From assembly GCA_024236175.1 (NCBI GenBank), contig JACKKY010000002.1:620001-684000 (forward strand): 64,000 bases of DNA, written 5' to 3'. The DNA comes from Novosphingobium sp. (GTDB lineage Bacteria > Pseudomonadota > Alphaproteobacteria > Sphingomonadales > Sphingomonadaceae). Below the pieces are notes generated by a model, which was given only the letters and a program-made list of their open reading frames with translations, did no database searches and had not been told where the DNA came from. Positions 42,976-52,143 of this stretch are shown here, piece after piece (position 1 is the first letter of the stretch; every line of letters begins with the position of its first letter). Both the position numbers and the translations under genes were made by a program.

Positions 42976-44060
42976 GCAGCAGCGATCTCAAGGCAATCGT
43001 CGTCGGCACCGGCTTCGGCTGCCGCATCCAGATCCCGGCCCTTCGCGGCGCCGGTTTCGAGGTCGTCGGCCTGGTGGGCCAGGATGCGGCCCGCACGGCC
43101 GAGCGCGCCAAGGTGAACGGCGTGGCGGCGGCCTTCACCGACCTTGGCGAGGCGATCGACGCAACCGGTGCGACTGCCGTCGCCATTTCGACGCCGCCGC
43201 ACACTCATGCCGAGCTGACGCTCGCAGCGATCGAGCGCGGATGCCACGTGCTGTGCGAAAAGCCCTTCTCCGCCGATGCCGCCGAGGCGCAGGCCATGCT
43301 CGACGCCGCGCAGGCCGCCGGCAGGGTTCACATGATGGGCCACGAGTTCCGCTTCGAACCGCTGCGCGCGACCGTCGCCAACGCCATTGCCGAAGGCGTG
43401 ATCGGCGATCCGCGACTGGCCAGCCTCGTCCTGCTGCTGCCGCAGATCCCGACGCAGGAGGCCGAGATGCCCGACTGGTGGTTCGATCCCGCCGAAGGCG
43501 GCGGCTGGCTCGGCGCGCTGGGATCGCATGTGATCGACCAGCTGCGCACCTGGCTGGGCGAATTCGCCGCCGTGAGCGCCACGCTCACCAGCGTGACCGC
43601 GACACGCGGCGGCGCCGACGATTCCTTCACCGTGAGCTTTCGCATGAAGAATGGTCTCGACGGCGTGATCCAGAGCAGCGCCGGCTCCTGGGGGCCTCCG
43701 CTCGACGTGACCCGCATCTGCGGCAGCGAAGGTACGATCTGGACCGAAGGCGGCGTAGCGCACTTCTCGGGCCGCAGCGGCGAGCGCGACCTGCCGGTCG
43801 CTCCCGAACTGACCCTGCCACCGCCACCGCCGATCACTGACGACCCTCGCCACAAGACCGCCCGGTGGAGCAATCTCGTGGGCGTCGAGCTGGCACCCTA
43901 TACCGTGCTGTGCCGCAGCTTCAGGGCAGCGATCCTCGGCGAGGATGCCACCAGTCCCATCGTTCCCGCCACGTTTGCCGACGGCGTCGCCGCGATGAAG
44001 GTGATGGATTCTATCCGCGCCTCCGCCGCAGACGGCGGGAAGCTGGTGGAGCTGAACTAG
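42972..44060 (+). CDS. Gfo/Idh/MocA family oxidoreductase (copy 2)
   Basis: 362-residue paralogue of the preceding gene, sharing VVGTGFGCRIQIPALRGAGF, STPPHTHAEL, CEKPFSAD and DWWFDPAEGGGWLGALGSH, with more divergence in the last third. The start ATG lies in the stop of copy 1, so the pair is a translationally coupled product of tandem duplication. Convergent with the ABC permease. Confidence 0.9.
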   Translation: MSSSDLKAIVVGTGFGCRIQIPALRGAGFEVVGLVGQDAARTAERAKVNGVAAAFTDLGEAIDATGATAVAISTPPHTHAELTLAAIERGCHVLCEKPFSADAAEAQAMLDAAQAAGRVHMMGHEFRFEPLRATVANAIAEGVIGDPRLASLVLLLPQIPTQEAEMPDWWFDPAEGGGWLGALGSHVIDQLRTWLGEFAAVSATLTSVTATRGGADDSFTVSFRMKNGLDGVIQSSAGSWGPPLDVTRICGSEGTIWTEGGVAHFSGRSGERDLPVAPELTLPPPPPITDDPRHKTARWSNLVGVELAPYTVLCRSFRAAILGEDATSPIVPATFADGVAAMKVMDSIRASAADGGKLVELN

Positions 44061-44066
44061 GCCGGG

Positions 44067-45188
44067 TCAGGCAATCGTGTCCTGGTAGCGCCGCACCGCT
44101 ACTACGGTGAGCACCAGCAGCATCAGCAACAGCACGCCCATTTCCGGCAGCGCGAGGGAAAGGTTCCAGCCCTTCAGCATGATCCCGCGCACCAGCCGCA
44201 GGAAATGCGTCATCGGCAGGATTTCCGCCAGCCACTGCGCCCAGAGCGGCATGCCCCGGAACGGAAAGGCGAAGCCCGAAAGCAGGATGCTGGGAATCAT
44301 GTAGAAGACGCTGACGTACATCGCCTGGAGCTGGTTGTCGGCCATGGTCGAAATGGTGAAGCCCAGCGCCAGGCTCACGGCGATGAAGATCAGCGTGGAC
44401 AGCACCATCAGCAGGATCGGCCCGGTGAAAGGCACATGGAACAGCAGCGCCGCCGCCGCCAGCGCCACGAACATCTGGACGATGCCGATGATGAAATAGG
44501 GCACGATCTTGCCGACCATGACTTCGAAGGGTCGCAGCGGCGTCGCCAGCAGGTTTTCCATCGTCCCCTGCTCGACCTCGCGCGTGACCGCCAGCGACGT
44601 CACCAGCACCATCGACATGGAGAGTATGATCGCCAGCACGCCCGGGACGATGTTGTAGGCGGTGATCCCTTCCGGATTGTAGTTGCGGTGGATGACGATA
44701 TCGACGGGCGCCGATTGCGGAGGGCCCTGCCCCAGCGGCCCGATCAGATCGTGCCGCAGGCCGGAATTCACCGCTTCGCCGATTGCCGAGATGGCGTTGC
44801 CAGTCGCGGAAGGATCCGTCGCATCTGCCGTCACCAGAAGCTGCGGGCGCTGCCCGCGCACGAGGTCGCGCGAGAAATCCGGCGGGATGGTGACAACGAA
44901 CTGGACCTTGCCTTCCTCGATCAGCCGCTCTCCCTGCCCGGGCGAGCGGACGATCTCTTCCACTTCGAAATAGGTCGTGTTGCGCAGCGCGGAGACGATC
45001 GTGCGGGTGAACGCGGAATTGTCATTGGCCTCGACGGCAAGCGGCAGGTGGCGGGGATCGTTGTTGATCGCGTAGCCGAAGATCAGCAGCTGGATGACCG
45101 GCATCAGGAACATCATCGCCAGTGTCCCGCGATCGCGGGAGACCTGGTGCATCTCCTTGAAGATCATGGCCTTGATGCGCTCGTACAC
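44067..45188 (-). CDS. ABC-2 type transporter permease
   Basis: A 373-residue ABC-2 permease: one N-terminal helix (MFLMPVIQLLIFGYAI), a large extracytoplasmic domain (about residues 50-175), then five or so C-terminal helices and the motif RPFEVMVGKIVPYF. It resembles YbhR/YhhJ exporters. It begins 4 bases after the ATPase stop and is the third gene of an HlyD-ATPase-permease run. Only one permease is present, so it probably acts as a homodimer. Confidence 0.92.
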   Translation of the reverse strand: MYERIKAMIFKEMHQVSRDRGTLAMMFLMPVIQLLIFGYAINNDPRHLPLAVEANDNSAFTRTIVSALRNTTYFEVEEIVRSPGQGERLIEEGKVQFVVTIPPDFSRDLVRGQRPQLLVTADATDPSATGNAISAIGEAVNSGLRHDLIGPLGQGPPQSAPVDIVIHRNYNPEGITAYNIVPGVLAIILSMSMVLVTSLAVTREVEQGTMENLLATPLRPFEVMVGKIVPYFIIGIVQMFVALAAAALLFHVPFTGPILLMVLSTLIFIAVSLALGFTISTMADNQLQAMYVSVFYMIPSILLSGFAFPFRGMPLWAQWLAEILPMTHFLRLVRGIMLKGWNLSLALPEMGVLLLMLLVLTVVAVRRYQDTIA

Positions 45189-45192
45189 GGCT

Positions 45193-46125
45193 TCAGGGCC
45201 TTTCGATCACGCTGTTGTCATGGGCGTTGCGCATCATGTGGATGAACACGTCTTCCAGCGTCGGCTCGGCCTCGCGCCAGCGGAACCGCTCCTTCCACGG
45301 CTCCACCGCGGCGCGCAGCTTGTCGGGATCGGTGCCGCAAACATGCAGGGTGGTGCCGAACGGCACGGCCATCTCGACGCCCGGCAGTCCCTCGATCTCG
45401 GCCGCCAGCCGGTCGGCGCCCTTGCCTTCCCCGGACAGGGCATGGAGGCCGGACTGGGCGACAACCTCGTCGGCGGTGCCGCGCACCAGCATCACGCCGT
45501 AGGCGATATAGGCGATCTCGTGGCAGCGCTCCGCCTCGTCCATGTAGTGGGTCGAGACGAGCACGGTCATGCCTTCCCGGGCGAGCTGGTGGATCTGGTC
45601 CCAGAACTCGCGCCGCGCCTGCGGGTCGACGCCGGCAGTCGGCTCGTCGAGCAGCAGGATACGCGGCTCGTGCAGCACGCAGGCGGCCAGCGCGAGACGC
45701 TGCTTCCAGCCGCCGGACAGCTTGCCGGCGAGCTGGTCCGACCGGGTCTCCAGCCCCAACCGCTCGAGCGCGGCATCGACACGCTCCCCGCGCCGGTCGA
45801 GCCCGTAGACGCGGGCGATGAATTCCAGGTTCTCACGGATCGTCAGATCGCCGAACAGACCGAACTTCTGGGTCATGTAACCGATCTGTTCCTTGATTCG
45901 GTGGCGGTCGCGCAACAGGTCGAGGCCCAGCACCTCGCCCTCGCCCCCGTCCGGAATCAGCAGCCCGCAGATCAATCGCAGGGTCGTGGTCTTGCCGGAA
46001 CCGTTCGGCCCGAGGAAACCGCAGATCTGCCCTTCGGGGATCTTCAAATCGACATTGTCGACGACCGTCCGCCCTGAGAAGATCTTGGTGAGCCCCCGGA
46101 CGTCGATGGCCGGTCCGTCGCTCAT
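45193..46125 (-). CDS. ABC transporter ATP-binding protein
   Basis: 310-residue nucleotide-binding subunit. Walker A is GPNGSGKTTTL, the signature motif is LSGGWKQRLA, Walker B is ILLLDEPTAGVD, with a late H-loop STHYMDEAE and a C-terminal DUF4162-like tail. ATG 46125 overlaps the HlyD stop (ATGA). It energises the exporter with the adjoining permease. Confidence 0.93.
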   Translation of the reverse strand: MSDGPAIDVRGLTKIFSGRTVVDNVDLKIPEGQICGFLGPNGSGKTTTLRLICGLLIPDGGEGEVLGLDLLRDRHRIKEQIGYMTQKFGLFGDLTIRENLEFIARVYGLDRRGERVDAALERLGLETRSDQLAGKLSGGWKQRLALAACVLHEPRILLLDEPTAGVDPQARREFWDQIHQLAREGMTVLVSTHYMDEAERCHEIAYIAYGVMLVRGTADEVVAQSGLHALSGEGKGADRLAAEIEGLPGVEMAVPFGTTLHVCGTDPDKLRAAVEPWKERFRWREAEPTLEDVFIHMMRNAHDNSVIERP

Positions 46126-47096
46126 TGCGGAACGACTGCGACTGGCAGGCCCAGCGGCAGGGGCTTCTCGCTCGCGGGCAGCCTCGCTTCGACCATGAAG
46201 ACCAGCTTGGCGCGCGCCTTCTCGCTGTAGATGACAGGCGGCGTGAATTCGGCGCGCGGCGAGACGTAGCTGACCTTCGCCTGCCGTTCGCCCTCGCAGG
46301 CGTCGCAGGTGAAGGTGACGGCCGTTCCGGGCCTGAGAGCTGCGACACGCTCCTCCGGCACGAAGAAGCGAAGCTTGCGCCTGTCGTCCGGAAGGACCGA
46401 GACGATCGGGGAGTTGGCCGGGACCCATTCCCCGGGATTGTAGTATGTCTGCTCGACGATGCCCTTGGCAGGCGAGACCGGGGCGATGTCCTCGCGGCGC
46501 TGGCGCTGGCCGCGCAGTGCCGCCCGGGCTCCCGAAACTTCCGCCGCAGCCGCCCGGATCTGCTCTTCCCGGCCCGCCGTCAGTTCACCGGAGCGAATCT
46601 GCGCGCGGGTCTGGTCGAGCCGGGCCTGCGCCGCATCCCTTGCCGCCCGGGCAGCGTCGAGCTGCGCCCGCGATGCGAAGCCATCCTCGGCCAGCGCGGA
46701 AATCCGGCTGAAATCGCGTTGCGCCTTGGTCAGTTCGGCCTTCGCCGCCGCCTCGTTCGCGCGCGAAACGTCAAGCTCCGCCTGGCGCTGCTGGGCATCG
46801 GCGAGGTTCGCCTGCTGGGCACGCGCCGCCGCGACCTGGGCCTGCAGGCGTTCGGTATCGGCATCGGTGGTCGTGGGATCGAGCGAGAAGAGTGCGGCTC
46901 CCTCGGCCACGCTGTCGCCGCGCTCCACCGGCCGGGATTCCAGCCGTCCGGAAACCGGTGCGCCGATATAGAGAGTCTCGCCCTCGACATAGCCGAGCCA
47001 GCTATCGGGCGCTCCCCTCGGGCCGAACAGGAACCAGGCGCCGATGATCAGGGCGAGCAGCCCGGCTGCTATCAGCGGTCGCGGCAGATTGTGCAT
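46122..47096 (-). CDS. HlyD-family membrane fusion protein (YbhG-like)
   Basis: 324-residue periplasmic adaptor. An N-terminal anchor helix (about 8-25) is followed by a biotinyl-lipoyl-like segment, a long alanine-glutamine rich coiled coil (roughly 75-205) and a beta-barrel with VPEERVAALRPG. First gene of the adaptor-ATPase-permease exporter, for which an outer-membrane factor would be supplied elsewhere. Confidence 0.92.
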   Translation of the reverse strand: MHNLPRPLIAAGLLALIIGAWFLFGPRGAPDSWLGYVEGETLYIGAPVSGRLESRPVERGDSVAEGAALFSLDPTTTDADTERLQAQVAAARAQQANLADAQQRQAELDVSRANEAAAKAELTKAQRDFSRISALAEDGFASRAQLDAARAARDAAQARLDQTRAQIRSGELTAGREEQIRAAAAEVSGARAALRGQRQRREDIAPVSPAKGIVEQTYYNPGEWVPANSPIVSVLPDDRRKLRFFVPEERVAALRPGTAVTFTCDACEGERQAKVSYVSPRAEFTPPVIYSEKARAKLVFMVEARLPASEKPLPLGLPVAVVPQ

Positions 47097-47149
47097 CGCG
47101 ATTGATCCCTTTCCTTGCGGCGCTCACCGGATCAGCGATTCGCTGCGGT

Positions 47150-47836
47150 TCATGCAATAGTCGAAGAACCAAGCCTTTGCAGCGTGGGGATCAGCTCGTC
47201 GAAATGGTCGATCACCGCAGCGGCGCCCAGTTCGTCCGGCGGCAGGTCGTTGAACCCGAAACTGACCGCGACGCAGGGCAGTCCCGCGGCCGTCGCGGCG
47301 CGCGTATCGAAAGTGGTGTCGCCGACATAGGCCGCGCGGCCGCCGCCGGCCCTGCCGATCATCTCGTCGAGCTGGTCGCGCGCCGGCTTGGCGCGACCGG
47401 GGCCCAGCGTGTCGCCGCCGATGATCGTGTAGAAACGCGAGGTGAGACCAAGCTCGGCCATGACTTTGGCAGCGAGGGATTCCCGCTTGTTGGTGACGAC
47501 CGCCAGTCTCGCCCCGCGCGAGGCAAGGCCGTCCAGCATCGCCTCGCAGCCGGCGAAAGGCTGCGTATGGACGGCGATATTGTCTTCGTAGAAGCGCAGC
47601 AGTGCATTCAGCAGCTCGGGAAACTCGGCTTCGGGGATGCCGCCGGTCAGGTCCAGCGCTCGCTGGAGCATAAGCTTGCCACCGCCGCCGATCAGGCCGC
47701 GCACTTCGCCGACCGGCACTTCCGGCCGTCCGGCGATGCCGAGCGCGTGGTTCACCGCCGCACCGAGGTCGCCATGCGTGTCGAGCAGGGTGCCGTCGAG
47801 ATCGAAACCGACGATATCGAAAGGAAGTGAATTCAT
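47150..47836 (-). CDS. gph: Phosphoglycolate phosphatase (HAD family)
   Basis: Haloacid-dehalogenase hydrolase, 228 residues, dephosphorylating 2-phosphoglycolate. HAD motif I is GFDLDGTLLDT, motif II is AVVTNK, the Lys site is GRAKPARD and motif IV is AYVGDTTFD. ATG 47836 is used because motif I must be N-terminal; the frame is open for more than 1 kb upstream, antisense to glmU. Divergent from glmU with 60 bases between. Confidence 0.9.
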   Translation of the reverse strand: MNSLPFDIVGFDLDGTLLDTHGDLGAAVNHALGIAGRPEVPVGEVRGLIGGGGKLMLQRALDLTGGIPEAEFPELLNALLRFYEDNIAVHTQPFAGCEAMLDGLASRGARLAVVTNKRESLAAKVMAELGLTSRFYTIIGGDTLGPGRAKPARDQLDEMIGRAGGGRAAYVGDTTFDTRAATAAGLPCVAVSFGFNDLPPDELGAAAVIDHFDELIPTLQRLGSSTIA

Positions 47837-47896
47837 CTGCGGCCTGATGACTTGCCAAGGTGGAATCGGCAAGCGTTTGCTGGCAAAGGAATGGCC

Positions 47897-49267
47897 ATGA
47901 ATCGGCCTGCTCCTTCCCCCCTCGCCATCGTCGTCCTTGCCGCCGGCAAGGGGACCCGCATGAAAAGCGATCTGCACAAGGTGCTGCACCCGATTGCCGG
48001 ACGACCGATGCTGGAGCACCTGCTGGCAAGCGCCGGCGAACTTGCACCGGACCGGCAGGTCGTGGTCGTCGGCCAGGGGCGTGAACAGCTCGAGGCCGCG
48101 CTGGGAGACAGGGCGACGATCGCGGTGCAGGAACCGCAGCACGGCACCGGCCATGCGGTCCAGCAGGCCGGCGAAGCGCTCTCGGATTTCTCCGGCGACG
48201 TGCTGATCCTCTACGGCGACGTGCCCTTCGTCCGGGCGCAAACGATGCGCGCGATGATCGAACGGTTGAACGGCGACGATTCGCCTGCGGTGGTGGTGCT
48301 CGGCTTCGAACCGGACGATCCGCTGCAATATGGCCGCGTCATCGCCGAGGACGGACGCATCGCCAAAATGGTCGAACACAAGGACGCCAGCGAGGAAGAG
48401 CGCGCCTGCGGGCTGTGCAACTCGGGGCTCATGGCGGTCCGCTCGCAGGAGCTTTTCGCGCTGCTCGACCGCGTCGGCAACGACAATGCGCAGGGCGAGT
48501 ACTACCTGACCGACATCGTCAACATCGCCAATGGCGACGGCCGCAGTTGCGCCGTCGTCGTCACCGACGATCCCGACGAGGTCGCCGGGATCAACAGCCG
48601 TGCCGAACTCGCCGAGGCCGAAGCCCGCTGGCAGCACAGACGGCGGCGCGCGGCGATGGATGACGGCGCCTCGCTGGTTGCCCCCGAAACCGTGTGGTTC
48701 GCGTGGGATACCGAGCTGGGCCGCGACGTGCTGGTCGAACAGAACGTGGTGTTCGGACCGGGCGTGAAAGTGGCGGATGGCGCCAGGATTCGCGCCTTCT
48801 GCCACATCGAAGGTGCGACCATCGCCGGCGAGGTGGAAGTCGGACCGTTCGCCCGGCTGCGGCCCGGCGCGGTGCTGGAAGAAAAGTCCAAGGTCGGCAA
48901 TTTCGTCGAGATGAAGAAATCGGTCCTCGGCCCCGGTGCCAAGGCCAACCATCTCAGCTATCTCGGCGATACCGAGGTGGGTGCGGGCGCGAACATCGGC
49001 GCCGGCACGATCACCTGCAATTACGACGGCTATTTCAAGTACAAGACGGTGATCGGCGAGCGGGCCTTCATCGGCTCCAACAGCGCCCTGATTGCCCCGG
49101 TGAAAATCGGCGCGGATGCGATCGTGGCTGCCGGCAGCGCGGTTTCACGCGATGTGGCCGATGGCGAACTGCGGCTGGTGCGCGCCGAACAGCTGGTCAA
49201 GCCCGGCTGGGCGGACCAGTTCCACGACGCGATGAAAAAGAAGAAGAAGGCCGAGAAGAAGGGCTGA
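47897..49267 (+). CDS. glmU: Bifunctional UDP-GlcNAc pyrophosphorylase/GlcN-1-P acetyltransferase
   Basis: Makes UDP-GlcNAc. The 456 residues include the uridylyltransferase domain (VVLAAGKGTRMKSDLHKVLH, QHGTGHAV, YGDVPF) and the left-handed hexapeptide acetyltransferase domain from about 240 (EVGPFARLRPGAVL, NHLSYLGDTEVGAGANIG). AAGGA precedes ATG 47897. With glmS 1 kb downstream it forms the amino-sugar supply for peptidoglycan and lipid A. Confidence 0.96.
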   Translation: MNRPAPSPLAIVVLAAGKGTRMKSDLHKVLHPIAGRPMLEHLLASAGELAPDRQVVVVGQGREQLEAALGDRATIAVQEPQHGTGHAVQQAGEALSDFSGDVLILYGDVPFVRAQTMRAMIERLNGDDSPAVVVLGFEPDDPLQYGRVIAEDGRIAKMVEHKDASEEERACGLCNSGLMAVRSQELFALLDRVGNDNAQGEYYLTDIVNIANGDGRSCAVVVTDDPDEVAGINSRAELAEAEARWQHRRRRAAMDDGASLVAPETVWFAWDTELGRDVLVEQNVVFGPGVKVADGARIRAFCHIEGATIAGEVEVGPFARLRPGAVLEEKSKVGNFVEMKKSVLGPGAKANHLSYLGDTEVGAGANIGAGTITCNYDGYFKYKTVIGERAFIGSNSALIAPVKIGADAIVAAGSAVSRDVADGELRLVRAEQLVKPGWADQFHDAMKKKKKAEKKG

Positions 49268-49299
49268 TCCCCCGCTTCCCCTCCCCACAGGAGAAACGC

Positions 49300-50127
49300 A
49301 TGTCACAAAGCCCCTGGAGCCATCATCGCCGCAGCAGCAGCGTCAGCGACGATGTCGATTTCGAGGTCAAGGGCGAGGAACTGCAATTCGTCGAGATCGA
49401 ACTCGATCCCGGCGAGAGCGCGGTGGCCGAAGCAGGCTCGATGGTCTGGAAGGACGCAAGCGTCGGGATGACCACCGTATTCGGCGACGGCAGCGCCAGC
49501 CAGGGCTTCATGGGCAAGCTGCTGGGCGCGGGCAAGCGGCTGGTCACCGGCGAAAGCCTGTTCACGACCGTCTTCACCCACAACGGCCAGGGCAAGGCCC
49601 GGGTCGCCTTCGCGGCGCCGGTGCCGGGCGCGATCCTGCCGATCAAGCTGGACAGCGTCGGCGGGCAGCTGATCTGCCAGAAGGACGCCTTCCTCGCCGC
49701 GGCGCGCGGCGTTGCGATCGGCGTCCAGTTCCAGCGGCGCGTGCTGACCGGCCTGTTCGGCGGCGAAGGCTTCATCATGCAGAAGCTGGAAGGCGACGGC
49801 TGGGTGTTCGTGCAGATGGGCGGAACCGTGATCGAGCGCGAGCTTGGCCCGGGCGAGGAACTCCACGTCGATACAGGCTGCCTTGCCGCCTATACGCAGA
49901 CCGTCGATTTCGACCTCGTCTCGGTCGGCAGCATCAAGTCGATGTTCTTTGCCGGCGAAGGCGTGTTCTTCGCCAGGCTGCGCGGCCCGGGCAAGGTCTG
50001 GGTCCAGTCGCTTCCCTTCTCGCGGCTGGCAGGCCGGATGCTCGCGGCCGCAGGCAGCCGGGGCGGCCAGAATCGCGGTGAGGGTTCGGCGCTGGGCAGT
50101 CTCGGCGACCTGATCAGCGGGAATTGA
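49300..50127 (+). CDS. AIM24/TIGR00266 family protein
   Basis: 275-residue protein with the beta-roll AIM24 fold pattern: VEIELDPGESAVAEAGSMVW, the glycine-rich GEGVFFARLRGPGKVWVQS and a poorly conserved Gly/Ser C-terminus. The function of the family is unsettled. AGGAG precedes the ATG. It lies between glmU and glmS. Confidence 0.85.
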   Translation: MSQSPWSHHRRSSSVSDDVDFEVKGEELQFVEIELDPGESAVAEAGSMVWKDASVGMTTVFGDGSASQGFMGKLLGAGKRLVTGESLFTTVFTHNGQGKARVAFAAPVPGAILPIKLDSVGGQLICQKDAFLAAARGVAIGVQFQRRVLTGLFGGEGFIMQKLEGDGWVFVQMGGTVIERELGPGEELHVDTGCLAAYTQTVDFDLVSVGSIKSMFFAGEGVFFARLRGPGKVWVQSLPFSRLAGRMLAAAGSRGGQNRGEGSALGSLGDLISGN

Positions 50128-50250
50128 GCGGCAGGCCCGGATCGGAGCGGTTTCCGGCCTGTTAACCTTGGACGGAATATCAAGCCGTTAGCGAAGGCCA
50201 GGTGAGGCAATCGCAACCGGCACAAGCAAACAGGCGGCAGCGAACAGGCC

Positions 50251-52074
50251 ATGTGTGGAATTATCGGCATCGTCGGCAAGGAAGAAGTGGCTGAGCGGCT
50301 GGTCGACGGCCTCAAGCGCATGGAATATCGCGGCTATGACAGCGCCGGCATCTGCACCGTCAGCGACGGGCAACTCATCCGCCGCCGCGCGGAAGGCAAG
50401 CTCGCGAACCTCGTCAAGGAACTGGAGAACCAGTCCGCGCCCGGCGCGATCGGAATAGCCCACACCCGCTGGGCGACTCACGGCGCGCCGACGGCGGCCA
50501 ACGCGCACCCCCACGCGACCGGGGAAGTAGCGATCGTCCACAACGGCATCATCGAGAATTTCCGTCCGCTGCGCGAGGAACTGGCCGGACGCGGCCGCAA
50601 GTTCGAGAGCGAAACGGACAGCGAAGTCGTCGCCCATCTCATCTCGGAACAGGTCGAGGCAGGCGCCTCGCCCCAGGACGCGGTCAAGGAAGTGCTTCCC
50701 CGGCTGCGCGGCGCTTTCGCGCTGGCCATCGCCTTTCGGGCGCATCCCGACCTGCTGATCGGGGCCCGGCTGGGTTCTCCACTCGTCGTCGGGTACGGCG
50801 AAGGCGAGACTTTCCTCGGATCGGATGCGCTCGCGCTGGCCCCACTCACCCAGCAGATCAGCTATCTCGAGGAAGGCGACTGGGTCGTCATCACGCGCGC
50901 AGGCGCGCAGATCTTCGATCAGGAAAACAACCCCGTTTCCCGCGAAGTCACGACATCGGGCGCATCGGCGGTGGCGATCGAAAAGGGCCACTACCGCCAT
51001 TTCATGAAGAAGGAGATCTTCGAGCAGCCGACCGTGGTCGCCCAGACGCTGCGCAGCTACCTGCGCCAGGTCGACCAGTCGGTGGCGCTGCCGCAGATCG
51101 AATTCGACCTTTCGAAGGTCAACCGCATCACCATCGTCGCCTGCGGCACCAGCTATTACGCTGGAATGGTGGCCAAATACTGGTTCGAGCAATTCGCGCG
51201 CGTGCCGGTCGACATCGATGTCGCCAGCGAATTCCGGTACCGCGAACCGGTGCTCGAACCGGGCGGACTCGCGCTGTTCATCTCGCAGTCGGGCGAAACC
51301 GCGGACACGCTGGCGGCCTTGCGCCACTGCAAGAAGGAAGGCCAGACCATCGCCGTGGTCGTCAATGTGCCGACCAGTTCCATGGCGCGCGAGGCGGACC
51401 TGCTGCTGCCCACTCACGCCGGACCCGAAATCGGGGTCGCTTCCACCAAGGCGTTCACCTGCCAGTTGGCCGTTCTGGCGGCGCTGGCGGCCCACCTCGC
51501 CGTCAAACGCGGCCGGATGGATCGCGAGGAAGAGGCGAATGTCGTCCAGCATCTGCTCGAGGCCCCCGCGGGCCTGAACGCAGCGCTCGGCTACGACGAG
51601 GAGATCGCCGCCATGGCGCACCTCATCGCCCCGGCCCGCGACGTGCTCTATCTCGGCCGCGGACCGGATTTCCCGCTGGCCCTCGAAGGCGCGTTGAAAC
51701 TGAAGGAAATCAGTTACATACATGCCGAAGGCTACGCGTCGGGCGAAATGAAGCACGGGCCGATCGCGCTGATCGACGAAGACGTCCCGGTAATCGTTCT
51801 GGCTCCCTCCGGCCCGCTTTTCGAAAAGACCGTCAGCAACATGCAGGAAGTGCAGGCGCGCGGCGGTAAGGTGGTGCTGATTTCGGACTGGGAAGGCATC
51901 GCCGATGCCGGCGAGAACTGCATGGCGGTGATCGAAATGCCCAAGGTGCATCCGCTCATCGCGCCGCTGGTTTATGCGGTTCCGGTGCAGCTGCTGGCGT
52001 ACCACGTCGCCTGCGTGAAAGGCACCGATGTCGATCAGCCGCGCAATCTCGCCAAGAGCGTCACTGTCGAGTAG
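50251..52074 (+). CDS. glmS: Glutamine-fructose-6-phosphate aminotransferase (isomerizing)
   Basis: Converts fructose 6-phosphate and glutamine to glucosamine 6-phosphate. The 607 residues start MCGIIGIVG, giving a glutaminase Cys2 nucleophile after Met removal, with HTRWATHG. The two SIS domains carry ACGTSYYAGMV, SQSGETADTLAALR and EGYASGEMKHGPIALID, and the C-terminus is QPRNLAKSVTVE. No glmS ribozyme-like leader is evident in the 123 bases upstream. Confidence 0.97.
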   Translation: MCGIIGIVGKEEVAERLVDGLKRMEYRGYDSAGICTVSDGQLIRRRAEGKLANLVKELENQSAPGAIGIAHTRWATHGAPTAANAHPHATGEVAIVHNGIIENFRPLREELAGRGRKFESETDSEVVAHLISEQVEAGASPQDAVKEVLPRLRGAFALAIAFRAHPDLLIGARLGSPLVVGYGEGETFLGSDALALAPLTQQISYLEEGDWVVITRAGAQIFDQENNPVSREVTTSGASAVAIEKGHYRHFMKKEIFEQPTVVAQTLRSYLRQVDQSVALPQIEFDLSKVNRITIVACGTSYYAGMVAKYWFEQFARVPVDIDVASEFRYREPVLEPGGLALFISQSGETADTLAALRHCKKEGQTIAVVVNVPTSSMAREADLLLPTHAGPEIGVASTKAFTCQLAVLAALAAHLAVKRGRMDREEEANVVQHLLEAPAGLNAALGYDEEIAAMAHLIAPARDVLYLGRGPDFPLALEGALKLKEISYIHAEGYASGEMKHGPIALIDEDVPVIVLAPSGPLFEKTVSNMQEVQARGGKVVLISDWEGIADAGENCMAVIEMPKVHPLIAPLVYAVPVQLLAYHVACVKGTDVDQPRNLAKSVTVE

Positions 52075-52143
52075 CGCGAGGGGCACTTTCTTTTTCGCAC
52101 GGATTTACCCGGTGCTAACCAGTTGCACCGTAATTGTGCGCGC

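Noticed and set aside
50128..50250. glmS ribozyme or riboswitch upstream of glmS
   Set aside because: The 123-base leader shows no recognisable ribozyme core, and glmS ribozymes are a Firmicutes feature.
50188..52086. Long minus-strand open frame antisense to glmS
   Set aside because: Again a GC-bias artefact; glmS on the plus strand is fully supported by catalytic motifs.
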